IMG/VR virus record: IMGVR_UViG_3300020193_002094
Span: 1-22,586 of that record
From: a virus
Direction: 5' to 3' (one strand)
Length of the DNA: 22,586 nucleotides
Shown here: positions 14,371 to 20,622 of the stretch, piece by piece
How positions within the stretch are numbered: the stretch's first letter is position 1
Layout of the letters: every line of letters begins with the position of its first letter
Translations under genes and position numbers: made by a program
The notes under the pieces: generated by a model
Seen by the model: the letters and a program-made list of their open reading frames with translations, nothing else
Database searches by the model: none
Told to the model about the DNA's origin: nothing

Positions 14371-14643
14371 ATGCTGCAGGAGACGCTGAATCCAGGACAA
14401 TTAGCTATAAGCATGATCGACGTTGATCAGCTTATCTTATGGTCGTCTCTTGAGTGTGATATAGATGAGCTCCACGGCTGTGCACAGGCCGATGACATCC
14501 TGCTAATTTTAGAATTTAGAGAGATGTCACTTGACTTAGCAATTTCGAATGAATGGGCCCGGGGCGCATATCGTGTTTTAGCATCATCGGGTCAGACAGG
14601 ATGGATTGGCGCAGGTTGGTTACGGTCAATTTCAGATATTTGA
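14371..14643 (+). CDS. Small SH3-like protein, 90 aa
   Basis: LNPGQLAISMIDVDQLI opens the protein, LLILEFREM is in the middle and YRVLASSGQTGWIGAGWLRSI ends it. The protein at 16064-16339 has the same order (LTVGSLVV, VVEVFEM, YKVLLSRGAAGWVWDNNLL), so the two look like diverged paralogues of a small beta-barrel. The ending VL-S-G-GW-L is common to phage hypothetical proteins. The ATG follows an A-rich stretch without a clear ribosome site. Convergent with the flap nuclease, overlapping its end by 12 bases. Confidence 0.65.
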   Translation: MLQETLNPGQLAISMIDVDQLILWSSLECDIDELHGCAQADDILLILEFREMSLDLAISNEWARGAYRVLASSGQTGWIGAGWLRSISDI

Positions 14644-15465
14644 TCCCCACAAAGCGTCGAATGTCTGAGTGAATTTACTCCAAGATTCATCTTTTACAAT
14701 CGATCCAAAACCATAGTTTTCAAACACTGTTTTGACAGTATCCCAGTCCTTGGTGGGTGCAGAAGATGTCATCATTTCTCTTTCCTCGTCTGACCATTCC
14801 ATGAAATTGATGAGTCCATAGTTCCTCTCAAATAGTGGAGCAACCTCGGGTTTGCTGAGGAATTCAGACAAAAGATCTGGATCTGAAGCCAATTTCTCTG
14901 CCGTCTTGTCACCGACGCCTGGAATACCGGGGACGTTGTCGGAAGCATCTCCACGAAGAGCCTTCCAGGTCACGTATGGATAGTCTGGTGCTTCTACATA
15001 CGCCTTGCGAACAGGATTATAGAGCTTCAAATTGTCACGCTCTTGAAGAAGCTGAATGAAGTCAGTATCTGATGAAGCGATTACCCAAGGAACTGCTGTC
15101 GAGGACCTGCGAACAAGATTCGCGATTGTGTCATCGCACTCAGAAGTTGGATGGCGCACCACAGAGACGGGAAAGTATTTTACAAGAAGCTCCACAATAC
15201 TGTCCTTCTGCGCAAAGAATTTCAAGAGTTCGCTGCGTCGCGGATCATCTTCTGAAATGACTCTATTAGCTTTGTACTCAGCAAGTGCTTCATGGCGCTT
15301 TACGGGCCTACCCTCGAGGACAACATAGACACGGCTTGGCTTAAACTCATCAACAAGTGCTTTAAATTGTCGAAAGAAGTTAAACACCACAGGAGCTGGA
15401 CCGAGCTTAAAACCACTTCGAGCCCGATGACATTGATTCATGAAATCTACGCAGAGAATAGTCAT
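14632..15465 (-). CDS. 5'-3' exonuclease / flap endonuclease, 277 aa
   Basis: This is a FEN/T4 RNase H-type 5' nuclease that would remove RNA primers and 5' flaps in replication and repair. Metal-binding acidic residues are visible: D7 (ILCVDFMN), E109/D111/D112 (SECDDTIANL), D133/D135 (ASSDTDFIQLL) and D173/D176 (RGDASDNVPGIPGVGDKTAEKL). The last block runs into the helix-3-turn DNA-binding motif (178-192). Length is normal for phage or bacterial stand-alone 5' nucleases. It heads a leftward set that includes a Pol X and a J-domain protein upstream, with a 20-base gap to the next gene. Function in the cytoplasm is secure; whether it acts on replication or repair is open. Confidence 0.93.
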   Translation of the reverse strand: MTILCVDFMNQCHRARSGFKLGPAPVVFNFFRQFKALVDEFKPSRVYVVLEGRPVKRHEALAEYKANRVISEDDPRRSELLKFFAQKDSIVELLVKYFPVSVVRHPTSECDDTIANLVRRSSTAVPWVIASSDTDFIQLLQERDNLKLYNPVRKAYVEAPDYPYVTWKALRGDASDNVPGIPGVGDKTAEKLASDPDLLSEFLSKPEVAPLFERNYGLINFMEWSDEEREMMTSSAPTKDWDTVKTVFENYGFGSIVKDESWSKFTQTFDALWGSNI

Positions 15466-15485
15466 GTTTTTACTCTAATACGCAT

Positions 15486-16067
15486 TCACGTGTTGTTGCC
15501 GACACGGTAGCTGTAACCTTTTGAAGAAATGTAATGGTCCATGATGATCTTTTTTTCTTCGTCAGTTTGTGCCCTGCCCCATTTTATCAGAACACAATTT
15601 TCAAGATCAAAGAGTTTTTTTGAAAGGTTTGATTTTGATTCTGCTAATGTAGATAACGTGATTTCGTTATTGAGTTCAGGCGACTTAAGCTTAAGTTCTA
15701 TCGCAATCTGCACTAATTCATGAGCAGAAGATGCCTTTATTGCCTCTGCTGCACGCCTATATAGACTCGTTAATCTCTGATTATTGCCTGTTTTATCTGG
15801 GTGTGTTACTGCAGCTATTTTTTTCCACAATTTTTTAAGTTCTTCTGGCTGTGTCGGCTTGTCTGTTAACTGAAAGAATTCATTTTTTGAATGAATTGTT
15901 GTTTTTGTTTCAGGGGCAGTGCTGAAATCTGCAACTTTGTGCAGACTTTGCATGAAACTACTAGTATACTCATTCATTTCGTCATTGACTTCTTCAATCT
16001 CTAACTTTAAATGCACCACTGCGTATTCAAGACTTCGAATCTTTCTGCAGATGTTTTGACATCTCAC
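15486..16067 (-). CDS. J-domain-like protein with N-terminal coiled coil, 193 aa
   Basis: Residues 76-115 read as a shortened J-domain: ELKKLWKKIAAVTHPDKTGN (HPD at 89-91), then LTSLYRRAAEAIKA, matching DnaJ helices II and III. The first 35 residues, including LEYAVVHLKLEIEEVNDEM, look like a coiled coil, and the C-terminus is helical and charged. J-domains stimulate the ATPase of Hsp70 (DnaK), so this could recruit the host chaperone. Translation starts at GTG 16067, overlapping the upstream stop by four bases (GTGA). Whether the short J-domain is active is uncertain. Confidence 0.75.
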   Translation of the reverse strand: MRCQNICRKIRSLEYAVVHLKLEIEEVNDEMNEYTSSFMQSLHKVADFSTAPETKTTIHSKNEFFQLTDKPTQPEELKKLWKKIAAVTHPDKTGNNQRLTSLYRRAAEAIKASSAHELVQIAIELKLKSPELNNEITLSTLAESKSNLSKKLFDLENCVLIKWGRAQTDEEKKIIMDHYISSKGYSYRVGNNT

Positions 16068-16339
16068 GTTTTGTTTTCCTTATAGACGGCGAGTAGATTG
16101 TTGTCCCAGACCCAACCCGCGGCGCCTCGGCTTAGCAAAACTTTATAGAGTTTTTTTCTGTCGAAGGGCATTTCAAACACTTCGACCACAATTGCCACCT
16201 CTCGAGAGTCCCAAACGTAAAAACCCAATTCAGGTGAAAAAACAGAACCGTCAGCTGAGCCCTTGAACAGCGAAGAGAATAATTGCACAGAAATCCTGGG
16301 CACAACTAAAGACCCAACTGTTAAATTTTCTATTACCAC
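16064..16339 (-). CDS. Small SH3-like protein, 91 aa
   Basis: This is a paralogue candidate of the gene at 14371: both show Gly-x-Leu-Val near the N-terminus, VEVFEM or LEFREM in the middle and VLxSxGxxGWxxxxxL at the end. The start is GTG at 16339, since the frame has no closer ATG. TAATTTAAAT precedes it. It lies 26 bases downstream of the Pol X gene and overlaps the J-domain gene by 4 bases. Function unknown. Confidence 0.65.
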   Translation of the reverse strand: MVIENLTVGSLVVPRISVQLFSSLFKGSADGSVFSPELGFYVWDSREVAIVVEVFEMPFDRKKLYKVLLSRGAAGWVWDNNLLAVYKENKT

Positions 16340-16365
16340 ATTTAAATTATGATGTGATCATTATT

Positions 16366-16950
16366 TTAAGAACGTTTTGTGTGCTTTTTAATTGCACCCT
16401 TAGTGATGCGTTGCTCAGGTGGCACAAAATTCATCTCGAGTAGATCAAAGAAGTCCTGTTCCTCAGGGATCCATAGCTGTTCACCTGTGGGCATAGTTGG
16501 CATACAGTCAGTCATGCGACCACCCCCGGACAACTTCTTCCAGCGCTGAAAAATTGCCGGCACAAAACCATGAAACGGATTACCGTCGGGCGAAGCGCCG
16601 CTGCCCGTTCGCATCATAAAGAGACCACCCCAGTTTTGAGGCGATGCTAAGAAAACATCAAGGTTTATGCCTTCCTCGAGGCGCACTCTGAGGTATTTTG
16701 CAGAGGTTTTCGGTTTCCACAAAACTACGCCAGGAACGCCTGGTTTAATGTGCTGACCAACATCACCTAACAATTTAATGAGTTTTTCTCGATCGTCGGG
16801 GATGCCACAGATCTCGATGTCGCCAACAACGTCTTTTTGTCGACGAATTGAGCCAGCTACCTCAACCCGAGTCATTGCTGGCGAGATGTACTGACGAACT
16901 TTGTCCGCAATAATTTGCGCTTCATAGAGGTCGATCTTTCCGATGCCCAT
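16366..16950 (-). CDS. Minimal family X DNA polymerase (Pol beta-like), 194 aa
   Basis: The nucleotidyltransferase palm is clear: VEVAGSIRRQKDVVGDIEI (29-47), with the GS-RR nucleotide-binding residues and D44/E46, and INLDVFLAS with the third carboxylate D98. RTGSGAS (114-120) matches the sugar-selection/thumb region, and EEQDFFDLLEMNFVPPEQR near the end resembles Pol beta SEEDIF...YREPxER. There is no 8-kDa lyase domain and no PHP domain, so it is a palm-thumb minimal enzyme similar in size to the African swine fever virus Pol X (174 aa). The second metal ligand is Glu rather than Asp (DIE). It probably fills short gaps in base-excision repair. TATAAATC lies directly before the ATG. Confidence 0.92.
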   Translation of the reverse strand: MGIGKIDLYEAQIIADKVRQYISPAMTRVEVAGSIRRQKDVVGDIEICGIPDDREKLIKLLGDVGQHIKPGVPGVVLWKPKTSAKYLRVRLEEGINLDVFLASPQNWGGLFMMRTGSGASPDGNPFHGFVPAIFQRWKKLSGGGRMTDCMPTMPTGEQLWIPEEQDFFDLLEMNFVPPEQRITKGAIKKHTKRS

Positions 16951-16951
16951 G

Positions 16952-16958
16952 ATTTATA
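16952..16958 (-). promoter_or_regulatory. TATAAAT word just before the Pol X start
   Basis: TATAAAT ends 1 base before the ATG at 16950, and the same word lies 5 bases before the start at 19433. It matches the first seven bases of the T4 late promoter core (TATAAATA). So close to the ATG, it would give a nearly leaderless message if used, so it is only a candidate. The stretch 16951-17147 otherwise holds only a 28-codon minus-strand frame of doubtful value. Confidence 0.2.
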
Positions 16959-17147
16959 CTAACATCTTGTGACGATTTTTTGCACAAAGAGATTGTTAAG
17001 AAACTCTGTATGTTCAGAGATCATGAGATTCATCGTAGCCATCATTGACAAAAAGATGTAATTGGTTTATTATGATTTCTAGAAAAGATACAGCTTTGTG
17101 CCGTGTCTATTTCACCAGAGTGGCTATCTAACTAATATAATGGCCCT

Positions 17148-17233
17148 TGGTGGGATGGGACAGATTCGAACTGCCGTAGTCTTGAGTCAAATGGTTTGCA
17201 GCCATTCCTCTTTAATCTCTCGGACATCATCCC
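17148..17233 (-). tRNA. tRNA with GCA (Cys) anticodon on a class II, Tyr-like body
   Basis: Read on the minus strand: acceptor GGGATGA pairs with CCATCCC (last pair A-C mismatched). A D-arm of the class II type (TCCGAGAGATTAAAGAGGA) is followed by an anticodon arm AATGG-CTGCAAA-CCATT with anticodon GCA, a variable region of about 14 bases, T-arm GGCAG-TTCGAAT-CTGTC, discriminator A and encoded CCA (17150-17148). Bacterial tRNA-Cys is normally class I with U73. Here the long variable region, G1-C72, A73 and CTGxAAA loop recall tRNA-Tyr, in which the anticodon would be GTA. One base appears to be missing between D-stem and anticodon stem. It would decode UGC/UGU; the attached amino acid is uncertain. 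Confidence 0.85.
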
Positions 17234-17235
17234 GC

Positions 17236-17312
17236 TGGAGCCACCTGCCGCGATCCGAGCGGGCGACATTCTCATTACAAGTGAGACGCTCTGCCAACTG
17301 AGCTAAGGTGGC
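17236..17312 (-). tRNA. tRNA-Thr (TGT) with abnormal T-arm
   Basis: Minus strand: acceptor GCCACCT/AGGTGGC (7 perfect pairs), D-arm GCTC-AGTTGGCA-GAGC, anticodon arm TCTCA-CTTGTAA-TGAGA (anticodon TGT, reading ACA/ACG type Thr codons), discriminator T and encoded CCA (17238-17236). The T-arm is odd: CCCGC-TCGGATC-GCGGC has a C-C mismatch at the base or a bulged C, and the loop lacks the T55-C56 needed for the usual D-loop contacts. It lies only 2 bases upstream of the next tRNA, so both are probably cut from one transcript. Confidence 0.85.
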
Positions 17313-17323
17313 GAAATCTACTT

Positions 17324-17503
17324 TCATGGAGGAAGCACAGCTTGAGATTCAGAATCTCTCACTTCGCAAGAGTCATTATTCAAATATCTCCCATTGACAA
17401 CTCTCGCGCAATTGTTGTAATGATGTTTTGGAGGTGCTGTAGGGAAATCCCGCTCATGATAGCAACCTGTGTGAGCAATGCAAAAAAATAATAGCTGCCT
17501 CAT
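17324..17503 (-). CDS. Possible small secreted or lipoprotein-like protein, 59 aa
   Basis: From ATG 17503 the frame reads MRQLLFFCIAHTGCYHERDF, a short hydrophobic start ending in Gly-Cys that is close to, but not a good match for, a lipobox. A Pro/His-rich part and two further Cys (NNCARVVNGRYLNNDSCEV) follow. It ends 11 bases upstream of the tRNA-Thr gene. A longer in-frame start exists at 17539. No ribosome site is clear. It may be a small phage lipoprotein or a chance frame in the 17313-17556 gap. Confidence 0.35.
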   Translation of the reverse strand: MRQLLFFCIAHTGCYHERDFPTAPPKHHYNNCARVVNGRYLNNDSCEVRDSESQAVLPP

Positions 17504-17556
17504 GAAAGCAATATTACAGCTGGCTTCGAATTTGTGCATATTTAATTCACCGATTC

Positions 17557-17991
17557 ATGATTAATTCTTCGTCGGAAAATTCTTTTCATCCCGACAACTT
17601 GCCAAACGACGCCGAGTTACTCACGCACACAACTGCGATGTACTGCATCAGTTGCGGAGATGATCTAAAGCACTTGTGGGAGGCGCAGTGTTGCAAACTG
17701 TGCCTGAAATTAAAGATTAAAGAAGAAGAGGAGGAAGGTTGGGTGTCGAAGAAAAAATTCTATCCTCAAGATTTTCAACCTGGATCTTTAGTCAGGGTGT
17801 GGTGGCGAGGCAACAAGAAGTCTGCTTTCATTCGGCTCGTGGTCGCTGCTGGATCAGAAGATGGCAATCCGTGGTTGTCTTTAATCGATCCTGGCACAAT
17901 GGCGCTGATGTGCTGGGGTTCTCATACGATTCAGCTCAGCATCCTACCTCTACTCAGGGGAGGTCACTTGGGTATACAGAAGATTTATTGA
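17557..17991 (+). CDS. Zinc-ribbon and SH3-like protein, 144 aa
   Basis: The N-terminal part holds two cysteine pairs, CISC (30-33) and CCKLC (45-49), spaced as in a zinc ribbon, followed by a Lys/Glu-rich linker (KIKEEEEEGW). The C-terminal part, FQPGSLVRVWWRGNKKSAFI and onward to LSLIDPGTMALMCWGSHTIQL, has the Gly-x-Leu-Val start of the small SH3-like proteins found elsewhere in the window. An overlapping +1 frame (17739-18161) runs into the next gene but lacks such motifs. Function unknown; a nucleic-acid or protein-binding adaptor is plausible. Confidence 0.65.
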   Translation: MINSSSENSFHPDNLPNDAELLTHTTAMYCISCGDDLKHLWEAQCCKLCLKLKIKEEEEEGWVSKKKFYPQDFQPGSLVRVWWRGNKKSAFIRLVVAAGSEDGNPWLSLIDPGTMALMCWGSHTIQLSILPLLRGGHLGIQKIY

Positions 17992-18027
17992 TGCAAGTTC
18001 ACACGACTATACAGTACAGTACAATAC

Positions 18028-18957
18028 ATGGCTTTAGGACTTTGTTGTCAATACGTCGAGCTCGAGCGATCTCCTCGAGGCATCGAAAAACAGAAAAATA
18101 TCTTCGACGAGCGCATCCTGCAGCTGGGTCGATGGAACCAGGGAAAGTATTCAGAAGATGAAATCAAACATGTTTACCTCAGCAATGCTGATAATCTCCT
18201 CACCGCATTCCGTCGAGTTGTTAGCGATGGTTACAAGTGCTTTCGTGTTTCTTCTAATCTGATTCCGCTCGCTGACAAGGTTCCTCGACACTGGTGGGAC
18301 AACGACAAGCTTCGTGAGCGATACTGGAAGTTTGGTGACCTAGCTAAACGCGAAGGTGTACGCATCACTATGCATCCTGGTCAGTTTGTCGTTCTTTCAT
18401 CAGACTCCTCTAGCGTCGTGAAGAACGCGGCGGGCGACCTTGAGACGCACGCGTGGATCATGGAAACAATGGAGCTAGACAGATCGCCCTTCTACGCGAT
18501 CAACATCCATGGAGGCAAAGGAGGTCGACCCGACAATCTCATTCGAGAGGTCAATAGACTGCCAGATCACATTCGATCAAGACTCACACTCGAGAACTGC
18601 GAGAATGCTTACAGTGCTGCAGATCTAAAGCCCGTGTGTGACGCAACGGGTGTTCCCATCGTGCTCGACGTCCACCATCATACGTTTCGAACAGGTGGCT
18701 TAAACCTCAATGAAGTCATCGAGCTCGCGTCTAGCACTTGGCGCGGCATCAAGCCGTTGCAGCATCTATCGAATACAAGTCCTGAAATTCCTGCAGAGGC
18801 ACCGGCTTCTAAACGGCGAGCCCACTCAGACTGGGTCCACTATGTTCCCAAGGAACAACGTGCAGTGCTCAGCAAGGTAGATGTAGAGATGGAGTTCAAG
18901 ATGAAGAATTGGGCTATCGAACTGGCCGTGAAAGAACACGGTCTGTCCATCGTCTAA
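18028..18957 (+). CDS. uvsE: UV damage endonuclease UvsE/UVDE, 309 aa
   Basis: This TIM-barrel, metal-dependent endonuclease nicks 5' to UV photoproducts and some other lesions. The family landmarks are in order: MALGLCCQYVE start; FRVSSNLIPL (72-81); ITMHPGQFVVL (113-123, H116); INIHGGKGGR (158-167, H161); LTLENCE (186-192, E189); and VLDVHHHTF (212-220, D214, H216-H218). These give most of the metal ligands. Length is normal (about 300). The ATG at 18028 fits the usual UVDE start. Its 3' end meets the convergent zinc-finger gene with only two bases between. With Pol X, the flap nuclease and the glycosylase it completes a repair set. Confidence 0.95.
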   Translation: MALGLCCQYVELERSPRGIEKQKNIFDERILQLGRWNQGKYSEDEIKHVYLSNADNLLTAFRRVVSDGYKCFRVSSNLIPLADKVPRHWWDNDKLRERYWKFGDLAKREGVRITMHPGQFVVLSSDSSSVVKNAAGDLETHAWIMETMELDRSPFYAINIHGGKGGRPDNLIREVNRLPDHIRSRLTLENCENAYSAADLKPVCDATGVPIVLDVHHHTFRTGGLNLNEVIELASSTWRGIKPLQHLSNTSPEIPAEAPASKRRAHSDWVHYVPKEQRAVLSKVDVEMEFKMKNWAIELAVKEHGLSIV

Positions 18958-18959
18958 TC

Positions 18960-19433
18960 TCACATCTCGCTGATGCGTGGGGCATTGCTTCCTGGTTCGC
19001 CGATCCGGGGTACGCCCAATTTTCTTTTTTGTTCCTCGTCGCATTTGTCGCAGAGGACCTTGATCCATCCTCCGCCGCGTTTTTCGCCGGGACAGCCACA
19101 AGCTTCGCATGTTCTGTAAGTCATTGACTCAGCCATTCTCACCATTCCTTCGATCACGTCGTCACCCCCACTGTAGTAGAAGCGAAGAGTGCCGAATTTC
19201 TCTTTTACTTGGTCTGCGACTACCTGCAGCTCCTCTCTCTCTTCTTCAGAGAGCCCACGAGACTTCCAGTCGATGTAACCTTGAATCTCGTGACACAGAA
19301 TGTCGAGCACATCAAACCAGCCTGAGTCGCACTCAAACCCCCATGCCATGCATGTCTCCATGATAGATCCGTCGCGGTTCTTGAATATCTTTGGATATTT
19401 TTGACAGAGAATTTTATCTTCGTCTTCGGTCAT
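18960..19433 (-). CDS. Zinc-finger phage protein with KFGTLRFYY motif, 157 aa
   Basis: The order MAWGFECDSGWFDVLDILC (29-47), then VKEKFGTLRFYYSGGDD (76-92), MAESMTYRTCEACGCPG, and GGWIKVLCDKCDEE is familiar from small proteins of phages and bacteria. In these, an N-terminal WGFEC-GWF segment and a four-Cys knuckle (CEAC...CDKC) surround a KFGxLRFY core. The Cys residues should bind one zinc. The function is not established. TATAAAT lies 5 bases before the ATG, downstream of a terminator that separates it from the gene at 19505. Confidence 0.8.
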   Translation of the reverse strand: MTEDEDKILCQKYPKIFKNRDGSIMETCMAWGFECDSGWFDVLDILCHEIQGYIDWKSRGLSEEEREELQVVADQVKEKFGTLRFYYSGGDDVIEGMVRMAESMTYRTCEACGCPGEKRGGGWIKVLCDKCDEEQKRKLGVPRIGEPGSNAPRISEM

Positions 19434-19453
19434 GTCTAATTTATATAATAAAA

Positions 19454-19484
19454 GGGGATGAATTTACATTCGTAATTCATCCCC
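19454..19484 (-). terminator. Strong intrinsic terminator
   Basis: GGGGATGAATTTAC and GTAATTCATCCCC pair over 13 bp with one bulged T and a four-base loop. On the minus strand it is followed by TTTTATTATA, so it ends the transcript of 19505-19957. It could also stop rightward transcription (CATATTTTATTTT beyond it). Confidence 0.85.
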
Positions 19485-19504
19485 CATATTTTATTTTAAT
19501 TTAA

Positions 19505-19957
19505 TCAGCGTGCCATGCGTGTTAACGGACTGTATCTACCTGAACCAACTCCGCGTCCTCCAGCAGATTTAACAGGACCCGCAATTTTACTTGCTGACAT
19601 GACTTCTTCTACAGCTGCGCGGAATAGATCAATTCCAAGAACGGCAACATCGTTGTCGTCTCCCTCAAAGCCGTTAGACTCTAACATGTCTTTGGCTTTT
19701 TGTTGAATCATCATGATCTCTTTTTTAAGCTGCTCTTCTGTTTTCACTACTGCAGCCTCGTTTTTTCCTTGCTGATCACTACTTTCTTTGCCCGACGACT
19801 TGAAAGATTTCATAATATCGTCAAAGAAGCCCTCATTAAGATTCTCTGCTATAATTTTAGCTTGCGAAGCTGTGAGATTGCGTCCTTGTGATTCAAATAC
19901 GACTTTAACGTATTCTTCACGAATTAGCTGTTGTAGTTGATCTTTAGTAATTTTCAT
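19505..19957 (-). CDS. Probable internal head protein (prohead-targeting-like), 150 aa
   Basis: The start MKITKDQLQQLIREEYVKVV is the LxxLIRE-type amphipathic opening. It is followed by V-F-E-S and, further in, NLNEGFFDDIMKSF (40-53), where L-N-E-G fits the T4 prohead protease rule. GFFD is shared with the protein at 13122-13448. A charged, low-complexity linker (KSSGKESSDQQGKNE), a helical region (EEQLKKEIMMIQQKAKDML) and a basic Gly-rich tail (GGRGVGSGRYSPLTRMAR) follow. The ribosome site AAGG lies 7 bases before the ATG. The internal head role is inferred from motifs. Confidence 0.65.
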   Translation of the reverse strand: MKITKDQLQQLIREEYVKVVFESQGRNLTASQAKIIAENLNEGFFDDIMKSFKSSGKESSDQQGKNEAAVVKTEEQLKKEIMMIQQKAKDMLESNGFEGDDNDVAVLGIDLFRAAVEEVMSASKIAGPVKSAGGRGVGSGRYSPLTRMAR

Positions 19958-20037
19958 GTTTTAACCTTGTGAGACCTTGCTAGCTTGCAATAATTATAAT
20001 GTACACAATAAAAGAAATCTCATAGTGACAACGACGT

Positions 20038-20622
20038 TTATTTTTGTTCAGATAATTTAGAAAAAACTTGGTCTAATGATAATCCTCGAGTTTTTTCGAT
20101 TAATTCTGGGTCCTTCAGGATGCTTGCTCTCACAGCATCCGAAGGTGGACCAAACTCGCGAACAAACTTGAATCGCGAGGGTCGTCTCGTGAGAGACACG
20201 TCTAGCTTCGACACGTCATTTGCTGTCATCGCAAAGATCACTTGTCGGTAGTCGTTGTGGACACCGTCAAGTGCATTTATGAATGCGTCGAATGTGAACT
20301 TTACTTGATCGTTCTTCATGATGCACTCACGCCCGTCGAAATAGTTGTCAAAGTCCTCCATGAGGACGATGCACTTACGGGGAACTGAAGCAAACATCAT
20401 CGCCATATCGTAGTTGTTGTACTCAGGATTGAGGTACACGACGTGTATGGGCAAGCAGTGCTTCTTAGCCAAGTGCTTGATGAACTGCGTCTTACCGCTT
20501 CCTGGCGGTCTATACAACAGCAATCCCGTCTTCATTTTTTTACCGTCGACCACTTCCTGTACTTCTGCTTCTATGTCTGCACAATTGTCTAAGATAGTCT
20601 TTGAACGAGGGTCTGCTGTCAA
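20038..20622 (-). CDS. AAA ATPase domain of a BCS1-like protein (second half of a split gene), 194 aa
   Basis: The AAA core is clear: Walker A RPPGSGKT (38-45; the first Gly is replaced by Arg), Walker B CIVLMEDFD (84-92), sensor 1 FAMTAND (130-136) and arginine residues LTRRPSRF. The lead-in ADPRSKTILDN...KTGLLLY resembles the BCS1 family just before Walker A. As a separate gene it would need TTG at 20622, but that lies inside the stop of the upstream frame. A one-base slip at the C run (20648-20654) joins the two frames through PPPHGTDRLGELTADPRSKT. I therefore think it is the C-terminal half of one membrane AAA protein. Confidence 0.85.
   Translation of the reverse strand: MTADPRSKTILDNCADIEAEVQEVVDGKKMKTGLLLYRPPGSGKTQFIKHLAKKHCLPIHVVYLNPEYNNYDMAMMFASVPRKCIVLMEDFDNYFDGRECIMKNDQVKFTFDAFINALDGVHNDYRQVIFAMTANDVSKLDVSLTRRPSRFKFVREFGPPSDAVRASILKDPELIEKTRGLSLDQVFSKLSEQK

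Noticed and set aside
16951-17147. 28-codon minus-strand frame (MMATMNLMIS...) upstream of Pol X
   Set aside because: Too short and without a ribosome site; it could be a leader peptide but nothing supports it.
17327-17395. Possible third tRNA (palindromic GAGATTC/GAATCTC and a TTCCTCCA end on the minus strand)
   Set aside because: No matching 5' acceptor arm, no D-arm and a non-standard T-loop; the pairings look accidental.
17739-18161. 140-codon plus frame between the zinc-ribbon gene and uvsE
   Set aside because: It overlaps both genes in another frame and shows no domain; the 17557 and 18028 frames carry recognisable motifs.
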